Source: Pontibacterium granulatum
GTDB taxonomy: Bacteria > Pseudomonadota > Gammaproteobacteria > Pseudomonadales > Balneatricaceae
Reading direction: 5' to 3'
DNA length: 64,000 nucleotides
Assembly (NCBI RefSeq): GCF_029961155.1
Contig: NZ_JASBRH010000019.1
Span: forward strand, 1-64,000
In this document: in pieces, positions 52,646 through 61,268 of the stretch
Layout of the letters: each line of letters starts with the position of its first letter
Numbering within the stretch: the first letter of the stretch is position 1
Position numbers and translations under genes: made by a program
Notes under the pieces: model-generated
Seen by the model: the letters and a program-made list of their open reading frames with translations, nothing else
The model's database searches: none
Told to the model about the DNA's origin: nothing

Positions 52646-53629
52646 CTAGACGAGAGTTATGCGAACGGGAGTATCCGCTGGGTCGGGGCGAATGATCAGT
52701 TCAACCGCGGTCAGTTTGTGGTGTGGCGAACCCAATAGGTCCAGATCACTGGCTGTTAGCGGAGTGTTGAGGCGTTTCAGGTAGTAATGCCCATCGTAGC
52801 AATAGATCTTGTCGCCGATGATGGGGTGGCCCAGTGAAGCAAGGTGTGCGCGGATCTGATGTTTACGACCGGTAAACAGCTCACACTCAACAACGGCCCT
52901 ATCATCCTGTCGGGTGATCACCCGAAATGCCGTCTTACTCCATTTGGATTTGATATATCCGGCCTCTTCTTCCCGATCTTTCACATAAACCCGGCTACGA
53001 ATAGCGCTGTTCTCTTTGGAGGCCAGTTCACACTCCAAAACCCTGTTCTGCCAGTCAGGTACTCCGTGTACTTCCGCGTGGTATAGCTTTTTTTCGATAA
53101 GGGTATGGAGTTGTTTTTTCCATTTAAGGTCAGCGGCTTTATCTTTGGCGATCAGAATCAGTCCGGCAGTTTCCGTATCAAGACGGTGCAGAAGATGGGC
53201 GTCGTAATGCGGTGTTTGACGACGTATCAACTGGATCAGCGTGTTGTAGAGGTTGCGAGTAGTCCGGCTGACCGGCAGTTGATGGGGTTTGTAGACCGCC
53301 ATAATCTCCTCGTTTTCCCACACAATGCGCCAATTACAATCGGCATACTCCTCGATATGACCAGGAAAACTGATAGAGATAAGGTCGTTTGGTGCTAGGA
53401 CCTGATCGACGGTAGTGAATCGGTTGTTTAGCCGGATACGCCCTTTTTCTATCCAGCGTACGAGTTCATCCGGGTCATGGTTGGCAAAACGTAGGGCGAT
53501 AAACTCGATAACCGTTTGGAAATGGTCACTAAGACATTCGGTGAAAACCGGGTACGTGATCTCAAAGGGAAGTTGGTGGTGTGGCAAGGTAGTGAGGCTC
53601 TGTTGTCGAATGGAGGCATGATACCTCAA
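52646..53629 (-). CDS. RluA-family pseudouridine synthase
   Basis: A 327-residue enzyme that isomerises uridine in RNA. Seen are an N-terminal S4-like RNA-binding part (about 50-95, with GRIRLNNRF), the catalytic motif HRLDTETAG (Asp near residue 151) and the C-terminal GRKHQIRAHLASLGHPIIGD. The start used is a TTG without a good ribosome-binding site, so the true start is uncertain. Substrate position (rRNA or tRNA) cannot be told. It splits the cytochrome b561 and cytochrome c' genes. Confidence 0.85.
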   Translation of the reverse strand: MRYHASIRQQSLTTLPHHQLPFEITYPVFTECLSDHFQTVIEFIALRFANHDPDELVRWIEKGRIRLNNRFTTVDQVLAPNDLISISFPGHIEEYADCNWRIVWENEEIMAVYKPHQLPVSRTTRNLYNTLIQLIRRQTPHYDAHLLHRLDTETAGLILIAKDKAADLKWKKQLHTLIEKKLYHAEVHGVPDWQNRVLECELASKENSAIRSRVYVKDREEEAGYIKSKWSKTAFRVITRQDDRAVVECELFTGRKHQIRAHLASLGHPIIGDKIYCYDGHYYLKRLNTPLTASDLDLLGSPHHKLTAVELIIRPDPADTPVRITLV

Positions 53630-53705
53630 TAGGATGAGAATAATAGAATTCGCTGTGAGACCAGAGCCAGAAAGGTCTCACAGCTTGGGAAGCCGTTAGA
53701 GATAG

Positions 53706-54176
53706 TTACTTCGCTTTGTATGCTTTATGGCAGCTCTTGCAGGATTTGCCCAGAGGCCCCATCGCTTTCTTCAGGCTACTGAGGTCCTGGCCGGCTGCAG
53801 AGACCATTTGCTCGGAGGCTTTAACCCATGCTTCGTGTTTTTCGCCTACTTTGGAGTCGGCAGCCCACATCTCGGGTTTGGACTTGGTCAGATTTTCCAA
53901 GCCTGCAACGCTGTTATCAGACCCTTGTGGCCACATGGTCATGTTGTTCATGGACGCTGCCGCATAAAGGTTGTTCGCTACTGCTTCTGCCAACTCAGCA
54001 TTGTATTCACGCTTACCCTTCGCCATCGCTCCGAGAATGCCCATGTTGAATTTCACAACCTGCATGTGTGCTTGACGTGCTTCAATCTCTTTTTCAAATG
54101 GCTGCTCTGCTGCTACAGGCATCGCCACCAGCGCTGCCAGTGAAACTGCAGATACTGTTTGTACGAGAGATTTCAT
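53706..54176 (-). CDS. Cytochrome c'
   Basis: A 156-residue exported protein: signal peptide (about 1-24, ending PVAAEQ), a four-helix bundle body and the C-terminal haem motif CKSCH followed by a short Lys-rich tail, as in typical cytochrome c'. These proteins bind NO and take part in NO tolerance or electron transfer. The start at 54176 has AAAGGAG. It lacks the Met-rich linker of the paralogue at 2297-2905. It shares the upstream 30-bp element with the cytochrome b561 gene. Confidence 0.9.
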   Translation of the reverse strand: MKSLVQTVSAVSLAALVAMPVAAEQPFEKEIEARQAHMQVVKFNMGILGAMAKGKREYNAELAEAVANNLYAAASMNNMTMWPQGSDNSVAGLENLTKSKPEMWAADSKVGEKHEAWVKASEQMVSAAGQDLSSLKKAMGPLGKSCKSCHKAYKAK

Positions 54177-54250
54177 CTGTTTGACTCCTTTCAAATGGTT
54201 GTTTGGTTATGCTGATGCAGCGCAATCCTACCATTATCCATATATTCGAT

Positions 54251-54280
54251 AAATCTAATATTAAGTTAATTTTTGTAAAG
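54251..54280 (-). promoter_or_regulatory. 30-bp element, copy 2 (before cytochrome c')
   Basis: Second copy, AAATCTAATATTAAGTTAAT then TTTTTGTAAAG-like sequence on the plus strand, 75-104 bp before the cytochrome c' start. The close match and similar spacing to copy 1 indicate a shared regulator. Confidence 0.75.
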
Positions 54281-54520
54281 AATGGATATGTATCGGGGGC
54301 CTTGAGGCCTATCGACGATGATGTGCAAGACGGCGGGTTAAATAGGGAAAAGTTCGGTAGCCGCCAGCACATCATGTATGACAACTATGATTTGTGCTCA
54401 ATGATAAATATTTAACGTGAATATTGTTCACATAATTGCCATTAAAGGCAAACAAGCGTTTGCCGAAGACGTATTCATATGAGATTCGCGTCCATCAACT
54501 AAAAGTGGGTCGAAATCATT

Positions 54521-54904
54521 ATGAATTACAAGGAACGTCAGTTCGGCAAAGTATTCGTCGAGTTTTTCGTGGCTAGCTTGCTTTTAACGACAGTGGTGGT
54601 TACGGGGTTTTCCATCGTTGGAACGCACGTTAACGAACACGTTGACAAGATATCGACGAGCCTGATCCAAGAGCCGGAACGAACGGAGGATGGGACGATT
54701 GTCGTATCCGATGCGTTTCTCAACCAGTTCGGCCCCACCGCTGCTGGCCCAAAAGAAATCCCGCCTCAACCTCTTGTAAGCGTGGCACCCAACGGATCGG
54801 TCATCATCAAACTCACTACGGAAACCATACTTTGGGGTGCCGCAATGCTAGTTTGTTTGGTGTTGTCGGTGTTTCTGTTCCGATTGGCGTTCCGGCGTTT
54901 TTAA
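54521..54904 (+). CDS. Hypothetical membrane protein
   Basis: A 127-residue protein with one N-terminal helix (about 12-35) and one C-terminal helix (about 100-122) enclosing a soluble region of about 60 residues rich in Pro and Thr. No family recognised. No strong ribosome-binding site. Converges on qhpG with a 4-bp gap, so a short shared terminator region is lacking. Confidence 0.55.
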   Translation: MNYKERQFGKVFVEFFVASLLLTTVVVTGFSIVGTHVNEHVDKISTSLIQEPERTEDGTIVVSDAFLNQFGPTAAGPKEIPPQPLVSVAPNGSVIIKLTTETILWGAAMLVCLVLSVFLFRLAFRRF

Positions 54905-54908
54905 GTGT

Positions 54909-56237
54909 TCAGTTGCTCCCCAGACTCCGGATCCAACTTAAAATGGACCTCTCTTGTGGCGGCTCAAGTTTTAGCCTCGCAATCGCCCCTTGGATGGACT
55001 CACCAGGTTGTCGGTTCTTGACGGCGCTTACCACGGGGGCCAATTCAATGCCGCCCAGATGCCAGATACCCAGCGGCTGGTCTGGGGTGACGACGACGTC
55101 AACTGCTTTGATCTCGCCACTTTGCACGACGGGCATGGTTTTCACTTCAAATTGATCAAAGGTGGTGGCTACATGCATGGGTTGGTCGTCGGGCCAGTGG
55201 TGCCGGGTGTGCCAGAACGACCGGTTCTGCCACTGCTCCTCCATACGATAGAAATCGCGCCCGATACGGGCAAAACGATAGAACAATGCCGTTACCCGAG
55301 ATTGGTGAAACTGTTTAGCCAGTTCCGCATTCTGTGGTGATTTCAACAGGGTGTTGATTACCGCCGGGGCCTGAAGTGCAGAAGACATCGCCTGGAAAAT
55401 TCCGTTGCCCGAGAGTGGATCGACCGCCATAGCAGCATCCCCTACCCGAATCCAGCGATCGCCAACTGCTTCTTCGCACAAGATCGGTGTACTGGTGCGG
55501 GCGTGAGGTTCACCGACCGGTTTAGCATCCGCCATAAACGGAGCAGCCTGTGGGATCTGCAGCAGACGTTCGGTACAGAAGTGGCCCAGTGCCGCCTTCG
55601 GAGGCAGGTTTGCTGTAGCTACGTCGAAGGTAAGTTGCAGGTAGCGTTTACCCTGCTCGGTCATTGCAAACCAGGCCCAGCCGTCTTCAAAGCTAACCGC
55701 TGCAGATTGTGCGGGAGTTGCCGGGCCTTGCCAGTACTGCAACAGGGAGACGGTCTCAGAGCCGCGGAAGCGCTTTAAGCCGGCGGATGGTGCGGCACGT
55801 CCTCGGGCTTCGACCAGAAATGCTCCTTGTAGTGTTTGGGTTGCTCCCTCATCCGGGTATTGAACAGTGACCTCTACACCCGCCTCTGTATGTTGTACTT
55901 TGCTGATACGTGCATCGATGCAGGAGACGCCCGCCTCTAATAGATCTTGCCAAATGCCTGCATCCAGGACCCTGCGGTTGATCAGACGCTCGGTATTGGC
56001 GCTGTTGCTGGCGCCGTTCCACGTTGCATTGCGGGCCGACGGTTCACGAATCGCTTGGAGTGCGCGCTTAAAGCCTGCGCCTTTCAGGCCTTCAACAACG
56101 CGCTCGGAGATCCCTTCCACCGCATCGAATGGACGTGGCTGGCCGATGATAACTACTTGGTAACCCAAACGGATTAGCCCCAAGGCTACCGCGCCACCTG
56201 CGGGGCCAGCACCGAGTATGAGGATTGGCGTTTGCAT
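54909..56237 (-). CDS. qhpG: QhpG, FAD-dependent tryptophan-modifying flavoprotein
   Basis: A 442-residue flavoprotein with an N-terminal FAD-binding GAGPAGGAVALGL (residues 8-20), a VEARGRAAPSAGL middle and GDAAMAVDPLSGNGI, the second FAD motif (about 268-282). This architecture is that of single-component monooxygenases and halogenases. In the quinohemoprotein amine dehydrogenase pathway QhpG hydroxylates the Trp of the gamma subunit that becomes the CTQ cofactor. It lies directly behind qhpF and qhpE in one run, which fixes the assignment. ATG behind GGAG-containing sequence. Confidence 0.85.
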   Translation of the reverse strand: MQTPILILGAGPAGGAVALGLIRLGYQVVIIGQPRPFDAVEGISERVVEGLKGAGFKRALQAIREPSARNATWNGASNSANTERLINRRVLDAGIWQDLLEAGVSCIDARISKVQHTEAGVEVTVQYPDEGATQTLQGAFLVEARGRAAPSAGLKRFRGSETVSLLQYWQGPATPAQSAAVSFEDGWAWFAMTEQGKRYLQLTFDVATANLPPKAALGHFCTERLLQIPQAAPFMADAKPVGEPHARTSTPILCEEAVGDRWIRVGDAAMAVDPLSGNGIFQAMSSALQAPAVINTLLKSPQNAELAKQFHQSRVTALFYRFARIGRDFYRMEEQWQNRSFWHTRHHWPDDQPMHVATTFDQFEVKTMPVVQSGEIKAVDVVVTPDQPLGIWHLGGIELAPVVSAVKNRQPGESIQGAIARLKLEPPQERSILSWIRSLGSN

Positions 56238-56248
56238 GTGTTATCTCC

Positions 56249-56941
56249 TTAAGGCCCGGTCCAGACTTCATCCGGACCGCGCTGCTCAGCACCAAAGTAG
56301 TTGGCGTAGGATTTCAGGTAGCGCCCCAGCTCTGCGCGGTTTGCATCTGGATGCTCAGCCATATAGTGAGCGATATGGCCGCACATATACGCGGTACCGA
56401 TGCTCGCGCCAGCAATACTGCCCTCCAGGCAACGAACATGCGCTCCAAAATCAGCGTATTGGGTATTGAGTAGTGACCACTCTGTTTTATCGCATCGGGC
56501 GTCACCGGTGGTACGTAACACGCCGGGGTACGCTGAGGGGTAAACCGGATCTCCTTTGGCAGGGGACGATGCGCAGATCAGGATGCCTGCTTCAACGGCT
56601 GAGGCGATCGCGGCGCGCAGCTCCTCCCGGTCTGTACGCAGGCCAAGACTCAGGTTGATCACATCGACCTGTTGTTCCGTCAGCCACTCTATAGCTGCAG
56701 CTACCTGTAGAGCGGTCGTTGTAAAACGGTCCTGGAATACCTGAGCGACCGTAACTTCTGCACCGGGTGCGCAGTGGTGGATCACGTCAATAATCTTGGT
56801 GCCGTGAGCCAACTGATCCGGTTCTGACTCGCTTTGCCAAAGTGCATCGTCCTGCAGGATGAATGCGGCGGCGTCAGCGATCCATTCCGCTTGGTATGGG
56901 GCAAAGCCGCTATCAACGATACCCACCCTGATGGCATTCAT
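56249..56941 (-). CDS. qhpE: QhpE, subtilisin-like maturation protease
   Basis: A 230-residue minimal subtilase without signal peptide. The catalytic triad is visible: Asp in VGIVDSGFAP (residue 10), His in AHGTKIIDV (about 47) and Ser in AGASIGTAYMCG (about 192). In the qhp pathway QhpE removes the leader peptide of the cross-linked gamma subunit in the cytoplasm. It starts one base behind the qhpF stop (TAA-G-ATG) and is followed 11 bp later by qhpG. Confidence 0.85.
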   Translation of the reverse strand: MNAIRVGIVDSGFAPYQAEWIADAAAFILQDDALWQSESEPDQLAHGTKIIDVIHHCAPGAEVTVAQVFQDRFTTTALQVAAAIEWLTEQQVDVINLSLGLRTDREELRAAIASAVEAGILICASSPAKGDPVYPSAYPGVLRTTGDARCDKTEWSLLNTQYADFGAHVRCLEGSIAGASIGTAYMCGHIAHYMAEHPDANRAELGRYLKSYANYFGAEQRGPDEVWTGP

Positions 56942-56942
56942 C

Positions 56943-58667
56943 TTAACGGGCCTCCAAAGCAGCTTCGATCAACTGACCGTTAATCAACTCAAACCAGCGA
57001 TCGACGTTTTGCAGTGTTGAAGCGCGATGGCTGATCAGGATGCGGGTTCGGTCTTTAAAAAGCTGATCCACAGCGGTGATGATCTCCCGTTCGGTGGCTT
57101 CATCCACTGCCGAGGTGGCTTCATCCATCACCAATACACTCGGCTGCTGAAGCAACGCACGGGCGATGGCGATGCGCTGGCGTTGCCCGCCAGAAAGTTG
57201 TTGTCCTCGCTCACCAAGTGGTGTGTCCAGTCCTTGTGGCATCTGTTCGATCAATTCACCCAACTGCGCCTGTATGACGGCGGCTTTGACCTGCTCGTCG
57301 GTGGCATTGGGTGCGGCGTAGCGGATGTTGTCGGCTACGCTGCCGCGAAACAACACAATCTCCTGGCTGACGACCGCGATGTGGCGACGTAAACCTGAAA
57401 GCGCACAGTGTTTCAGGTCGATGCCATCCAGGGTTATCTGCCCCTGTTGAGGATCGTAATGGCGCTGCAGCAGGTCGATAAGGGTGGACTTCCCTGTTCC
57501 GGACGGACCGGTGATAGCGATTTTGCTACCAGATGGGATGTGCAGGTTGGCATTACGCAGGATCGATACCGAACGCTGCTCGGTGGTGTGGGCAAAGCTC
57601 ACATTGTGTAGTTGCAGTTCGCCTCCTTTCGCTGGCAGTGTGGCATTCTCACTGCTATCCACCAGCACGGGCTCACGGCGCAGTTCCATGACACGTCCGA
57701 GGCTGACCGTCATGCGCTGGATGGCGACATACAGGCCCAATAAGCTTTGTACCGGTCCTACCGCCATACCCAGATAGGTTGAGAATGCGATCAGGGCACC
57801 CAACTGCCACTGCCCTTCGATCACCCAGTAACCGCCAATCAGGAATGCACCGGCGCGGGACAGTGAGGTTAAGGTGCCCGGTACCGCCTGGGTAAAGAAC
57901 TCCGTCACCTGAAGTTTCAGTAGGTCACTCAGATAGTGTTCGTTAAGTCCGCTCAGACGGTCGGCTTCCCGCTTTTCCTGACCCACGGACTGAATAAATT
58001 TCATTGCTGGCAGGGTTTCCACCAGAAATGAAGACAGATCTGCCGAACGTTCGCGTAAACGACGGGTGCGCACTTCCACTTTACGGCGCATCCAGCGCAA
58101 CCAAAGCACCTCAATCGGAATCAGCAATGCAACGATCAGGGATAACTGCCAGGACAGTGTCACCATCAACACCACCGCACCGATCAGGCCGATAATGCTG
58201 GACACTGCAGAGAACAGGGAATCCACGGCGAAGCGCTGAATCTGTGCCACATCCCCATCCAGGCGGGAAAGAATGTCGCCAATACGGCGTTGGGCAAAGA
58301 AAGATGGCGCTAGCTTTTGCAGATGGCCATACACGTCATCACGCAAGCTAAACAGGATGCGCGCCGAGAGTTTGGTATGCAGATAACGATTAATGCCCGA
58401 CAGCGCAGTACCCAAGATACCCACTAGAATCATAGTCACGGCGACCTGTACCAGTGTGCCGTAATCCTTGGCGATTAAACCGTCGTCGATCAGCATTTTG
58501 GTCAGCCAGGGCTGCATTAACACCAGCATGGAGGCGAGCAGTGACAGGCCCAACACGCGCAGGATAGCGGTGCGCTGAGGTGTAACAAAACCAAACAGCC
58601 AGCGGAAAGCCTGTTCCAAGGCTTGTGGGTTGGTGGTTTCAACGGCGCGGGAGAGCCATCTGATCAT
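56943..58667 (-). CDS. qhpF: QhpF, ABC-type exporter
   Basis: About 574 residues: an N-terminal six-helix exporter domain (about 1-320) and an ATPase domain (about 340-570) with GPSGTGKST (Walker A), LSGGQRQRIAIARALL (signature) and VLVMDEATSAVDE (Walker B). QhpF is required for maturation or export of the processed gamma subunit. The start at 58667 is chosen because it begins a compact membrane domain; the frame is open upstream to 58730 but crosses TGTAAC repeats. Same direction and tight spacing with qhpE and qhpG. Confidence 0.85.
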   Translation of the reverse strand: MIRWLSRAVETTNPQALEQAFRWLFGFVTPQRTAILRVLGLSLLASMLVLMQPWLTKMLIDDGLIAKDYGTLVQVAVTMILVGILGTALSGINRYLHTKLSARILFSLRDDVYGHLQKLAPSFFAQRRIGDILSRLDGDVAQIQRFAVDSLFSAVSSIIGLIGAVVLMVTLSWQLSLIVALLIPIEVLWLRWMRRKVEVRTRRLRERSADLSSFLVETLPAMKFIQSVGQEKREADRLSGLNEHYLSDLLKLQVTEFFTQAVPGTLTSLSRAGAFLIGGYWVIEGQWQLGALIAFSTYLGMAVGPVQSLLGLYVAIQRMTVSLGRVMELRREPVLVDSSENATLPAKGGELQLHNVSFAHTTEQRSVSILRNANLHIPSGSKIAITGPSGTGKSTLIDLLQRHYDPQQGQITLDGIDLKHCALSGLRRHIAVVSQEIVLFRGSVADNIRYAAPNATDEQVKAAVIQAQLGELIEQMPQGLDTPLGERGQQLSGGQRQRIAIARALLQQPSVLVMDEATSAVDEATEREIITAVDQLFKDRTRILISHRASTLQNVDRWFELINGQLIEAALEAR

Positions 58668-58712
58668 AAAAATACGGTTCTCGGTAAAGTAGATAAACGG
58701 TCCTGATTCCAC

Positions 58713-58773
58713 TGTAACCGGATGTAACAAGAGGCATTACAGTAGTTTGTTCGAATATGTAACAGCTTGTAAC
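58713..58773 (-). repeat. Four TGTAAC repeats upstream of qhpF
   Basis: TGTAAC occurs at 58713-58718, 58723-58728, 58758-58763 and 58768-58773: two pairs, each with 10-bp spacing (one helical turn), 35 bp apart. It lies 46-106 bp before the qhpF start. This fits binding sites for a regulator of the cluster, possibly the sigma-54 activator at 59039. Confidence 0.7.
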
Positions 58774-58775
58774 CA

Positions 58776-59015
58776 TTACGGGTTTTGTCTTCCTTTATAT
58801 TTGCGGTCAATTCTCTTAAACATCACTTTACAACTAAAAATTAGTAAGAGGATGTACTTAATCTGTAGATCTCCAGTCCCCAATGAGGCGTCAAAATATC
58901 TAAGCGCCAGTTCCGGGACGATATAGAGAATAAACGCTGCGAGTCCGCACGTGATTAGAAGGCCGTAGATTAGCTTTTCGGTATCTTTTTTGACTGCCTT
59001 GTCGTTATTCATCAT
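58776..59015 (-). CDS. Small two-helix membrane protein
   Basis: A 79-residue protein with two transmembrane helices (about 15-33 and 48-62) and charged ends. No family recognised. It has AAAGGAG before the ATG. It lies between the activator gene and qhpF, all in one direction. Whether it belongs to the amine dehydrogenase system is not known. Confidence 0.55.
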   Translation of the reverse strand: MMNNDKAVKKDTEKLIYGLLITCGLAAFILYIVPELALRYFDASLGTGDLQIKYILLLIFSCKVMFKRIDRKYKGRQNP

Positions 59016-59038
59016 TGCTCCTTTGAGTAAGTAGGCTG

Positions 59039-60964
59039 CTACCCTTCTTGTTCCTGCAAACGACGATAAAGTGTAGCCCGGCTGATACCCAGGGCTTTAG
59101 CTGTTGCGCTGATATTACCGTTGTTTTCATCCAGTGCTTTGCGGATGGTTTGCTGTTCACTCTGTTTCAGTATGCCGCCATTCCCCTTCCCGTTTGCGTC
59201 TGACTCATTGTGAAGCTGCTCAAGAAAGTCATCGGTCAGATGATCTTCGGTAATCAGCGTTTCGTCATCATCCAGAAATGCGAGCGCCGCTCTGAGCACC
59301 GTTTCCATCTGACGGATGTTGCCGGGCCAGCTGTAATGGGCGAGCTTGTCGAGTAGACAGGCATCAAACGCTACGGTGTGAGCGAAACCCATTCGCTGCT
59401 CAGTTGCTCTCAGCAACGAGATTAGGAATTCCGGCAAGTCCGCCCGGTCACGCAGTGCGGGCAGTTTGACCCCAACCCCATTCAGGCGGTAAAACAGATC
59501 CTCACGAAAATCACCCTCTGCGACAAGCGCACGCATATCGCGATGAGTGGCGCAGATCAGGCGGATATCCAGGGACACCTCCTCCCCGCCGCCTAACGGT
59601 GCCACACGGCGTTCTTGCAACACGCGCAGAAGTCGTGCCTGCAATGCCAGCGGCATGTCGCCAATCTCATCCAGAAACAGCGTGCCACCATCGGCTTGCT
59701 GGAAGCGCCCGACCATCCCACCGCGGCGGGAACCGGTAAACGCCCCTTCGCGGTAACCAAACAGTTCCGATTCGATCAGTCCTTCAGGGATTGCCGCACA
59801 GTTTACGGCGACAAACGGTTTCTTTGCGCGTGGGCCTGCGTCATGCAATGCACGGGCAACCACTTCCTTACCGGTACCGGTTTCACCGTTCAGCAGTACC
59901 GGCAGGTCATGGGACATCCCTTTGAGGGCCATCTTCAGGCTGCGGCTGAGGCGTGGGTTCTTACCTGCCACTTCGGTAAGATCCGGGCGTTTCTCTTCGG
60001 TACCGCGCCTTACCTGTTGTTTCGCGGTAAATGGGACACTGATACGTGGTTTCGGTAGCTGGACCAGCCGACAATACAGGTTACCGGCCCGGGTTTGCAG
60101 AGTGTAGGTTTTGCCCTGCATCAGATGCCCAAGCAGCTGATTGGCACTGATGCCCAGAATCTCTTCCAGTTGGCGGTGTTTGAGCGAACCGTCGCGGATA
60201 TTAAGAAGCTGGTGAGCGTGTTGATTGGCGCCGAGCAATCCGCCATCGGGATCAACGGCGAGCAGGCCTTGCCAGACGGAATCCAGATACTGTTGACGGG
60301 TGTGAATGGCGATAACGGCATTGTCGGAGAAGCTTGCGGAGAACAGACGGTTCTCGATGGAGCGTGCCGCCATCTGGACCACTTCCAGTGGTTGCTGTAC
60401 GCGACCGCGCAGATGGGTCATGTCCAGCACACCCAGCGTATTACCGCTGGGATCGAAAATGGGTGAAGAGGTGCAACTGAACTGGGTCAGGCGATCCAGA
60501 AAGTGTTCGTTACCTTCGATCTTGATCGGACGGCCATCTACCAGGGCTGTTCCGAGGGCGTTGGTGCCGCGGCTGTCCTCACTCCAGCACACACCAGGAT
60601 TCAGGGCGTAGCGAGCGGCTTTATCGAGGGCGTCGCTGTTACCTTTTACTGCCAATAGACGGGCATCGCAGTCCGCCAGCATCACCAGGGCGCGGTCAGC
60701 CGAATACTGGCGCGTCAACATCTCCACTTCCGGTGCTGCACAATCCAGAAGCAGTTTGTTCTGCTCTTTCAGATCCTGCATATCGCCACGGCTCAGTTTT
60801 TCAACCTCGGCCATTTTTTGCGTATCCAGGCCAGCGTCAAAGCTGCGCAGCCAAGACGCTTCGATCGATTCGCGCAGCTGGCCATCGGGCAGTTCGCGTT
60901 GCAGAACCAGTTGCCGTGTTACATCGGTACGCAACAGGTTATGGGGTTCGGTATTGATCGCCAT
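59039..60964 (-). CDS. AcoR-type sigma-54-dependent activator
   Basis: A 641-residue regulator: N-terminal GAF-type sensing region (about 60-230) followed by a PAS-like part (about 230-310), an AAA+ domain (about 335-565) with GETGTGKE (Walker A) and the sigma-54 contact loop EGAFTGS, and a C-terminal Fis-type helix-turn-helix (about 600-640, with [22 protein letters not shown]). It acts with sigma-54 RNA polymerase. The start at 60964 has AAAGGTGGTG. Its place within the cluster suggests it switches on qhp genes in response to amines or aldehydes; known qhp regulators in Paracoccus are of AraC type. Confidence 0.85.
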   Translation of the reverse strand: MAINTEPHNLLRTDVTRQLVLQRELPDGQLRESIEASWLRSFDAGLDTQKMAEVEKLSRGDMQDLKEQNKLLLDCAAPEVEMLTRQYSADRALVMLADCDARLLAVKGNSDALDKAARYALNPGVCWSEDSRGTNALGTALVDGRPIKIEGNEHFLDRLTQFSCTSSPIFDPSGNTLGVLDMTHLRGRVQQPLEVVQMAARSIENRLFSASFSDNAVIAIHTRQQYLDSVWQGLLAVDPDGGLLGANQHAHQLLNIRDGSLKHRQLEEILGISANQLLGHLMQGKTYTLQTRAGNLYCRLVQLPKPRISVPFTAKQQVRRGTEEKRPDLTEVAGKNPRLSRSLKMALKGMSHDLPVLLNGETGTGKEVVARALHDAGPRAKKPFVAVNCAAIPEGLIESELFGYREGAFTGSRRGGMVGRFQQADGGTLFLDEIGDMPLALQARLLRVLQERRVAPLGGGEEVSLDIRLICATHRDMRALVAEGDFREDLFYRLNGVGVKLPALRDRADLPEFLISLLRATEQRMGFAHTVAFDACLLDKLAHYSWPGNIRQMETVLRAALAFLDDDETLITEDHLTDDFLEQLHNESDANGKGNGGILKQSEQQTIRKALDENNGNISATAKALGISRATLYRRLQEQEG

Positions 60965-61014
60965 CGTCCACACCACCTTTATTTTTATTGTTGGGACTTG
61001 TGGTTGATCTATTC

Positions 61015-61031
61015 GGTTACGCTGGGTAACC
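61015..61031. promoter_or_regulatory. GGTTAC-N5-GTAACC dyad before the activator gene
   Basis: Perfect 6-bp inverted repeat with a 5-bp centre, about 50 bp before the start codon. The half-site GTAAC recurs in the repeats before qhpF, which suggests the same regulator binds both. Confidence 0.5.
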
Positions 61032-61193
61032 AACGGGTAATTCAAAAAATAGTAGCAGAAAGCGTTATCCGATTCTTCGATGCCCTTCCCTTCTGCGTCC
61101 TGGCTTTCGGGGTGGGTAGCCTAGCTAAAGCAACCAGTCAGCCAAGCTACCCGGCCATCCATGGCGAAGGGGTTGAGTCGTGCTTTGTTTTTC

Positions 61194-61252
61194 GTCGCCC
61201 TCAGAGCGGGCTGCTACGAGCCGTGGATGTAGCAGCCCGCTCTGAGGGCGAC
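61194..61252. repeat. Perfect 24-bp inverted repeat
   Basis: Arm 61194-61217 is exactly inverted at 61229-61252 with an 11-base loop. The arm starts GTCGCCCTCAGAGCGGG. It lies 16 bp behind the porin gene stop (in minus-strand direction). There is no U-run, so it is not a standard terminator. It would fold into a very stable RNA hairpin. Confidence 0.9.
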
Positions 61253-61268
61253 ATAGGCGTTTCATAGA

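Noticed and set aside
58668-58730. Longer N-terminus for qhpF
   Set aside because: It would add residues encoded across the repeat region without a membrane or signal function; the start at 58667 fits the exporter fold better.
61114-61152. GGGTAGC...GCTACCC inverted repeat
   Set aside because: Only 7 bp with a 25-base loop; likely chance beside the real 24-bp repeat.
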